Below are positions 7,294 through 11,168 of a stretch of DNA of 11,168 bases, piece after piece. The translations under genes and the position numbers were made by a program. The notes under the pieces are model-generated. The model saw only the letters and a list, made by a program, of their open reading frames with translations. It ran no database searches and was not told where the DNA came from. Source of the stretch: Treponema sp. (GTDB taxonomy: Bacteria > Spirochaetota > Spirochaetia > Treponematales > Breznakiellaceae); NCBI GenBank assembly GCA_031266255.1, contig JAISBK010000118.1, positions 1 through 11,168 on the forward strand, given 5' to 3'. The stretch's first letter is position 1. The number at the start of each line of letters is the position of its first letter.

Positions 7294-7773
7294 CTATGCA
7301 CTGTTTTCCAGTAAACACACTGCCAGGGCTTCTACGGCGAGTCCGGCTCCCACTGGTCCCAGTCCTTCATTGGTCTTGCCCTTAACAAAAACCGCCTCAT
7401 ACGGAATACCGAGCACCTTTGCCAGAGAAGCCCGTATCCTCTCCCGGTAAGGCAGTACCTTGGGGCACTCACAAATAATCACACAATCCAGATTGATAAA
7501 CCGCCACCCCGCCTCTTTTACCAGCCTCACCGCCTTGCTCAACAGTTTTAAGGAATCTGCATCCTTCCAATCTGCTTCAGTAGAGGGAAAAAGCTCGCCA
7601 ATATCTCCCTGTCCTGATGCCCCCAGGATCGCGTCAATAACCGCATGGGCCAGCACATCCCCATCTGAATGGCCCAATTCACCCCGGTCCGAAAGGAGTT
7701 CAACCCCTCCTAATAAGAAAGGCCGGTTTGCAACCAAGGGGTGTACATCCCGCCCTAAACCAACACGAATCAT
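7294..7773 (-). CDS. ispF: 2-C-methyl-D-erythritol 2,4-cyclodiphosphate synthase
   Basis: A 159-residue cytoplasmic enzyme of the MEP isoprenoid pathway, converting the CDP-methylerythritol 2-phosphate to the cyclic diphosphate with release of CMP. The zinc site is intact: D9 and H11 in GRDVHPL and H43 in GDVLAHAVIDAILGA. The GHSDGD loop (34-39) and DIGELFP are present. The C-terminal CMP-binding segment is unusual: KGKTNEGLGPVGAGLAVEA stands where many enzymes have a T-T/S-x-E-x-LGF-x-GRGEG(I) block, so the Arg-Gly-Glu element is missing. Length is standard for stand-alone IspF. It begins 12 bases after the ispD stop, forming the common ispD-ispF pair as separate proteins rather than the fused IspDF of some bacteria. 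Confidence 0.95.
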   Translation of the reverse strand: MIRVGLGRDVHPLVANRPFLLGGVELLSDRGELGHSDGDVLAHAVIDAILGASGQGDIGELFPSTEADWKDADSLKLLSKAVRLVKEAGWRFINLDCVIICECPKVLPYRERIRASLAKVLGIPYEAVFVKGKTNEGLGPVGAGLAVEALAVCLLENSA

Positions 7774-7785
7774 CCCATAAACTCC

Positions 7786-8532
7786 TTAAGGTATAGCGGG
7801 AAGCCCTAGATCCGCAGGAAACGTTATTTTCCGGTTCTTGGGGGAGCCTGGTATAACCGCCACAGAGCCGATAAATTCCCCCCAGACCTCCGCATCATCG
7901 GTGTACTCCTTATGGGTAGCCAGTTCCTGTTCTGCGGCCTGTTCATGAGCCCGGAGAATCGCCGGATACGCGAACCCCTGGGGGGTCTGAGCGGTTCCTA
8001 CCCGTGCACGGGGTAAGTGCCGGCAGATAAATCCTGCCTCATCAATTTCCTTAGGCGTTTCAAGCATCGGTAAGAGGGGAACGACCGCCTTATGTTGTAT
8101 GACCGCATCAATGGTTTGTTCTATTAAATCCGTATCCACCCAGGGCCGGGCTCCATCATGAATGAGTACAAAATCAGGTTCTTCTCCTGGAAACACGGAA
8201 AGGAGGGACAGGGCATGGTGAACCGAAATACGGCGCGTGCTGCCCCCCGGGACAAAGAAAATCCGAGGCCCTGAGCTACACTCCAGAAGTCCGTGGGGAA
8301 GGCTTGCCCGAGCCGCGAATTCTCCGTTTTCCGCATCCGGGGGAACGGAAATCACCAGGGTTTGGATTCGCTTCGAAGCTACAAAAGCCAGGACTGCGGC
8401 TCCCAGCACGGTTAGGGGCTTCTGGGCATCATCGGTAATGCCCGAACCAAGGGGGCAATACTCTTTCTTGATACCTCCCATTCTGAGAGAGGAACCTGCT
8501 GCGCTGATGATTGCCGCTACAGAACATCCCAT
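7786..8532 (-). CDS. ispD: 2-C-methyl-D-erythritol 4-phosphate cytidylyltransferase
   Basis: A 248-residue MEP-pathway enzyme joining CTP and methylerythritol 4-phosphate to give CDP-methylerythritol. The nucleotide-binding N-terminus IISAAGSSLRMGG (8-20) is followed by KKEY, replacing the usual PKQ, then a stretch (about 27-40, GSGITDDAQKP) longer than in typical enzymes. Further family landmarks are GGSTRRISVHHAL (97-108), FVLIHDGARPWV (121-132), the conserved Arg region LPRARVGTAQTPQGF (173-187) and the late catalytic-type lysine in NRKITFPADL (233-242). The extra length over the usual roughly 230 residues comes mainly from the N-terminal insertion. The start ATG has AAGG/GTAGGGT purines just upstream and lies 13 bases after the carD stop. 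The carD-ispD-ispF order is also known in mycobacteria. Confidence 0.94.
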   Translation of the reverse strand: MGCSVAAIISAAGSSLRMGGIKKEYCPLGSGITDDAQKPLTVLGAAVLAFVASKRIQTLVISVPPDAENGEFAARASLPHGLLECSSGPRIFFVPGGSTRRISVHHALSLLSVFPGEEPDFVLIHDGARPWVDTDLIEQTIDAVIQHKAVVPLLPMLETPKEIDEAGFICRHLPRARVGTAQTPQGFAYPAILRAHEQAAEQELATHKEYTDDAEVWGEFIGSVAVIPGSPKNRKITFPADLGLPAIP

Positions 8533-8545
8533 ACCCTACCTTACC

Positions 8546-9043
8546 TTACTTGGATTCGAGACAGGTAAATATCTTAATCTCTACTTCTGCTTTGGGAAGG
8601 AGGAGGGAATAGGCAATCTCATCAACTAAGAGTTTCAAGGCTGAATCATAGAGTTTTCGTTCCAGAATAGGCAGCTCTTTAACTTTACTGCGGTGGTAGA
8701 GGGAACGTACAATCGTTGCAATATCTATGACGCTCCCTTTTTTAAGCAGGTCCAGGTTCATTTGATACCTCAGTTTCCAGTCCGACGGTATGGGATCAAA
8801 CTCTTCACCCATAAGATTCAGGGCTTTATGAGCATCTTCCGCATCCACAATAGGCCGGATTCCCAATTCTTCAGCTTTATCCACCGGAACCATGACGGTC
8901 ATATCTGAAACTTCAAGGTAAATAACGTAGTAAGGAATCTTTTCGTTCTTAAATTCCTTATCCTCAATTGAAATAATGGTTCCTACTCCCTGGCTGGGAT
9001 ACACGACCTTTTGATCGATTTGAAATAGATTCGGTATGCACAT
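8546..9043 (-). CDS. carD: CarD/CdnL-family RNA polymerase-binding regulator
   Basis: A 165-residue transcription regulator of the CarD/CdnL/TRCF-RID family. The N-terminal Tudor-like RNA polymerase interaction domain (about 6-65) reads FQIDQKVVYPSQGVGTI, with conserved VVYP..GVG, then IPYYVIYLE and MTVMVPVDKAEELGIRP. The C-terminal helical domain contains DWKLRYQMNLDLLKKGS and IATIVRSLYHRSK..EL, matching the DNA-binding part, where W is expected near position 100. Such proteins stabilise the open promoter complex through the beta subunit. The frame is open further upstream to a codon at 9157, but that extension would run through the promoter and lacks similarity, so the ATG at 9043 giving MCIPNLFQ is chosen. 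The ribosome binding site is weak (AATAACA before ATG), implying a short or unstructured leader. First gene of the leftward operon. Confidence 0.93.
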   Translation of the reverse strand: MCIPNLFQIDQKVVYPSQGVGTIISIEDKEFKNEKIPYYVIYLEVSDMTVMVPVDKAEELGIRPIVDAEDAHKALNLMGEEFDPIPSDWKLRYQMNLDLLKKGSVIDIATIVRSLYHRSKVKELPILERKLYDSALKLLVDEIAYSLLLPKAEVEIKIFTCLESK

Positions 9044-9070
9044 TGTTATTAAATATAGCAGAGAAAAGGA

Positions 9071-9079
9071 ATTATAACA
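9071..9079 (-). promoter_or_regulatory. Extended -10 promoter for the carD operon
   Basis: The coding strand reads TGTTATAAT, a perfect TATAAT with an extended TG one base upstream. The hexamer 17 bases further upstream (CGCAAG) is not a -35 match, which an extended -10 can tolerate. Transcription would begin near 9064, giving a leader of about 20 nt before the carD ATG. Confidence 0.6.
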
Positions 9080-9118
9080 AGCCGATAGGTTACCTTGCGG
9101 AAAGCCAAAACACAAGCC

Positions 9119-9147
9119 TTGACAGCTTAATATGATTTTGTGATAGT
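9119..9147 (+). promoter_or_regulatory. Sigma70-type promoter for the lipoprotein/caspase unit
   Basis: A perfect TTGACA at 9119-9124 is followed after exactly 17 bases by GATAGT at 9142-9147, which has an extended TG at 9139-9140. Transcription would start near 9154, leaving a leader of about 27 nt with AAAGGA before the ATG at 9181. It diverges from the carD promoter 40 bases away. Confidence 0.55.
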
Positions 9148-9180
9148 TATGATACACTCTTGTGTAAAGGATGGTCCATC

Positions 9181-10194
9181 ATGAAGCAGTACTTTTTCTG
9201 GTTAGGCCTGTGCGTCATGTTACTTGCCTTGTCCTGCGCGTCTCAAGGGCCGGTTAATACCGGGTATCCGGTAAAGACGAGGGAGCCGATTAATACCGAG
9301 AACGGGGTTACCCTTGACGACGCACTGGCAAATATAGCGTCCTATTGGGTGGAAAATCTGCCTGCAGATGCCAAAGTCGCGCTTATCGGGATTGAATCAG
9401 AGGCCCAGTTGCTCTCCGATTATATTTTGGAGGAACTCTGGATTTATTTTGAGGACCGTTCTTCGTTTGTGTTGGTTGACCGGCAAAATCTGAAACGCAT
9501 TGAGCAGGAAATGGACTATCAGTATTCCGGCGCGGTAAGCGATGAATCGGTCAAGTCTATTGGACAGCAGTTTGGACCGCAAACCCTGGTGTATGGCAAA
9601 ATTACCCGGTTGGGTGGGGAATACCGGCTGGTGGTCCACGCAACGGATGTGGAGACCGCGGTTACCAGTATCCGGTCGGCGGCGGTGGTCCCTGACCGGC
9701 GTTTTGCCGCGCTGCTGGAAACACCCGCCGGCGGCCGGGCCGGGGTGAGTATGGCAAACGTCCTTTACTCCGGTACGGACAACCCGTGGCGGTTTACGGT
9801 ACAAACGGACCGGAGCAGCGGGGATTACCACGAAGGGGATTATATGACCCTCCGTATCTACGCTGAAAAGGACGCGTATTTTAAGGTTACCCATATTGAT
9901 GTAAACGGCAGCGCCCAGGTGATCTATCCGGTTGCTCCCCAGGACAACAATTTTATAAAAGCCGGAGAGACTCGGCAGATTCCCGACAATACGCGGTTCA
10001 GGATGACCCAGCCCTATGGCGCGGAAATGATACTGGTTGGGGCATACCAAAGGCCCTTTGTCATGCAAACCGATAGGGCCGCGCCTTTGTCGAACCAGTT
10101 TCTGACCCGGGGTATCGTGGTAGAACGGGAGGACACCCGGACAGATATGCGTCCGGCAGCCACGGCACAATTTACCTATAGGATCGGTCCCTGA
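9181..10194 (+). CDS. Lipoprotein with CsgG/LpoB-like and DUF4384-like domains
   Basis: A 337-residue probable lipoprotein. The signal peptide (KQYFFWLGLCVMLLA) ends at a spirochaete-style lipobox ALS-C19, a substrate for Lgt. Residues about 45-180 resemble the CsgG/LpoB-type fold: TLDDALANIASYWVENLPADAKVALIGI, then a helix with LSDYILEELWIYFED, FVLVDRQNLKRIEQEMDYQYSGAVSDESVKSIGQQFG and LVYGKITRL, the usual 'vvdR..l..i..E...q.sG.v.d.....iG...g....v.G.i' pattern. Residues about 200-295 match DUF4384, with a strand-rich YFKVTHIDVNGSAQVIYP and an FIKAGETRQIP ending in P-YGAEMILVGA. The TTG 21 bases upstream is less likely than this ATG, preceded by AAAGGA at 9-10 bases. It is 36 nt from the caspase-like gene and probably co-transcribed. 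The protein likely faces the periplasm; function unknown, perhaps a partner or regulator of the caspase-like protein. Confidence 0.82.
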   Translation: MKQYFFWLGLCVMLLALSCASQGPVNTGYPVKTREPINTENGVTLDDALANIASYWVENLPADAKVALIGIESEAQLLSDYILEELWIYFEDRSSFVLVDRQNLKRIEQEMDYQYSGAVSDESVKSIGQQFGPQTLVYGKITRLGGEYRLVVHATDVETAVTSIRSAAVVPDRRFAALLETPAGGRAGVSMANVLYSGTDNPWRFTVQTDRSSGDYHEGDYMTLRIYAEKDAYFKVTHIDVNGSAQVIYPVAPQDNNFIKAGETRQIPDNTRFRMTQPYGAEMILVGAYQRPFVMQTDRAAPLSNQFLTRGIVVEREDTRTDMRPAATAQFTYRIGP

Positions 10195-10230
10195 TTATAG
10201 GGAAAAACAAGCTAAAGAAAGGAGTATGTG

Positions 10231-11168
10231 ATGATGAAAAAGACGAGTTTATGGTTGGTGTTTTTTGTTCTGGGCGTATCTTCCCTTGCAGCCCAGCAAA
10301 AGTACGCCTTGGTTATCGGCAACGGCGCGTATACCGGCATTACCCGGCTCAACAACCCGGTGAACGACGCCCGCGACATGGAGGCAACCCTGAAAAACCT
10401 GGGCTGGACCGTGGACCTGGTGCTCAACGGGAACCTTGACCAGATGGAGGGCGCCGCGATACGCCTCAAAAACCGCTTGGCCGCCTCCCAGAACAGCTAC
10501 GGCTTTCTTTTTTATGCCGGGCATGGGGTACAATCCGGGGGTGTCAACTACCTGATACCCGTGGACGCCGCTATACAGAGCGAAAATTTTCTGCGGCAGC
10601 GGGCGGTGTCCGTACAGGCCTTGCTAGACGAACTGAACGATGCAGGAAACGCGCTTAACCTGGTGGTGCTGGATGCGTGCCGGGACAACCCCTTTAGCTG
10701 GAAGCGGAGCGGGATCCGGGGCCTGCAAGTGGTGAGTAACCAGCCCGCCAAAAGCATCATCGTGTACGCCACGAGCGCGGGGAGTACCGCGGCGGACGGC
10801 ACGGGCAGGACCGGGCTTTTTACCACCCACCTCTTGAACAACCTGAAAAAGCCGGGCTTAAGCGTCCGGGATATGTTTGATCAAACCGGTGCGGACGTGT
10901 ACCGGGCAAGCGGTGGCGCACAGGTACCGGCGATCTATTCCCAGTTTTTCGAGGTGGCCTATGTGGGAACGAGACCTTCGGTAGTTACGCCCGCCCCAAG
11001 CCCACAGCCCAAGCCTACGCCGGTACAACCCGTGGCCCCGCCTGTGGTGAACCCCCAGCCCGCGCCCACGAACATGGTACGGGTGGAGGGCGGGACCTTT
11101 CAAATGGGCAGTACTAACGGCAGGGATAATGAAAAGCCGGTGCATACGGTAACGGTAAAGGGTTTCTA
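10231..11168 (+). CDS. Exported caspase-like peptidase fused to an FGE/SUMF1-type domain (3' end cut)
   Basis: No stop occurs before the window ends, so 312 codons are visible. The start ATG is six bases after AAAGGAG. A signal peptide (MMKKTSLWLVFFVLGVSSLAA, likely cleaved before QQ) is followed by a caspase/metacaspase-type domain at about 23-245: KYALVIGNGAY, LNNPVNDARDMEATLKNLGW, the catalytic His in GFLFYAGHG (H98), NYLIPVDA, and the catalytic Cys in LNLVVLDACRDNPF (C150), then YATSAGSTAADGTGRTGLFTTHLL. Both dyad residues are present. A Pro-rich linker (about 249-280) leads to MVRVEGGTFQMGSTNGRDNEKPVHTVTV (282-309), the canonical opening of FGE-sulfatase/SUMF1 domains, a C-type-lectin-like fold. 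The visible coding sequence looks richer in G+C than the leftward operon. It probably acts in the envelope or outside the cell. Substrate unknown; most such bacterial FGE-fold domains are not proven oxidases. Confidence 0.9.
   Translation, partial: MMKKTSLWLVFFVLGVSSLAAQQKYALVIGNGAYTGITRLNNPVNDARDMEATLKNLGWTVDLVLNGNLDQMEGAAIRLKNRLAASQNSYGFLFYAGHGVQSGGVNYLIPVDAAIQSENFLRQRAVSVQALLDELNDAGNALNLVVLDACRDNPFSWKRSGIRGLQVVSNQPAKSIIVYATSAGSTAADGTGRTGLFTTHLLNNLKKPGLSVRDMFDQTGADVYRASGGAQVPAIYSQFFEVAYVGTRPSVVTPAPSPQPKPTPVQPVAPPVVNPQPAPTNMVRVEGGTFQMGSTNGRDNEKPVHTVTVKGF

Noticed and set aside
9044..9157. Upstream extension of the carD frame to a codon at 9157
   Set aside because: The extra 38 residues lack family similarity and would be encoded across the TATAAT element; the ATG at 9043 gives the normal CarD N-terminus.
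9397..10170. Long antisense ORF of 257 codons on the - strand across the lipoprotein gene
   Set aside because: It lies wholly inside a gene with a signal peptide and two recognisable domains, has a His/Pro/Gly-rich composition typical of antisense frames in G+C-rich genes, and no ribosome binding site supports it.
11010..11070. Possible tandem repeat in the C/A-rich stretch encoding the linker
   Set aside because: The copies (CAGCCC, CCCGCG and similar) are irregular and reflect Pro/Gln/Val codons, not a precise DNA repeat.
10858..11145. Antisense ORFs across the caspase-FGE gene
   Set aside because: They oppose a frame with intact catalytic motifs and a proline-rich linker; their Arg/His/Gly-rich composition is an artefact of the reverse frame.

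Overview
The window looks like chromosome of a spirochaete, most likely a Treponema of the moderate-GC, gut-associated type. This is inferred from gene content: a carD-ispD-ispF cluster, spirochaete-style lipoproteins with a relaxed lipobox, a DUF4384 lipoprotein, and an exported caspase-like protein fused to a formylglycine-generating-enzyme-type (FGE/SUMF1) domain. No rRNA, tRNA, CRISPR array or insertion sequence was seen.

Left edge (1-1127, + strand): the 3' end of a DUF362-family gene overlaps by one base (TAATG) an ArsP/YraQ-type permease gene. A 241-nt convergent gap follows. It holds one possible 25-residue ORF with a strong ribosome binding site and no convincing terminator.

Centre (9043 down to 1369, - strand): nine close-packed or overlapping genes probably form one operon. 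In transcription order they are carD, ispD, ispF, a divergent dicarboxylate/amino acid:cation symporter (DAACS) relative, an unknown four-helix membrane protein, a MinD/FlhG-like ATPase with a coiled-coil tail, lgt, thrC and a YchJ-like SEC-C protein. A perfect extended -10 element (TGTTATAAT) lies about 28 nt before the carD start. The set covers RNA polymerase regulation, isoprenoid precursor synthesis (MEP pathway), transport, spatial organisation or regulation, lipoprotein maturation and threonine synthesis. Three junctions are overlaps or near-overlaps (2-nt gap, TAATG, ATGA), which suggests translational coupling.

Right edge (9181-11168, + strand): a divergent two-gene unit starts from a good sigma70-type promoter. 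The first gene encodes a lipoprotein with a CsgG/LpoB-like N-terminal half and a DUF4384-like C-terminal half. The second, cut by the window end, encodes a signal-peptide-bearing caspase-like peptidase with an intact His/Cys dyad, a proline-rich linker and the start of an FGE/SUMF1 (C-type-lectin-fold) domain. This gene looks richer in G+C than the central operon. The pair is the most interesting part of the window: it could be an envelope protease/ligand-binding module, and the truncated domain is of the fold used by diversity-generating retroelement targets. The downstream sequence needed to test this is missing.
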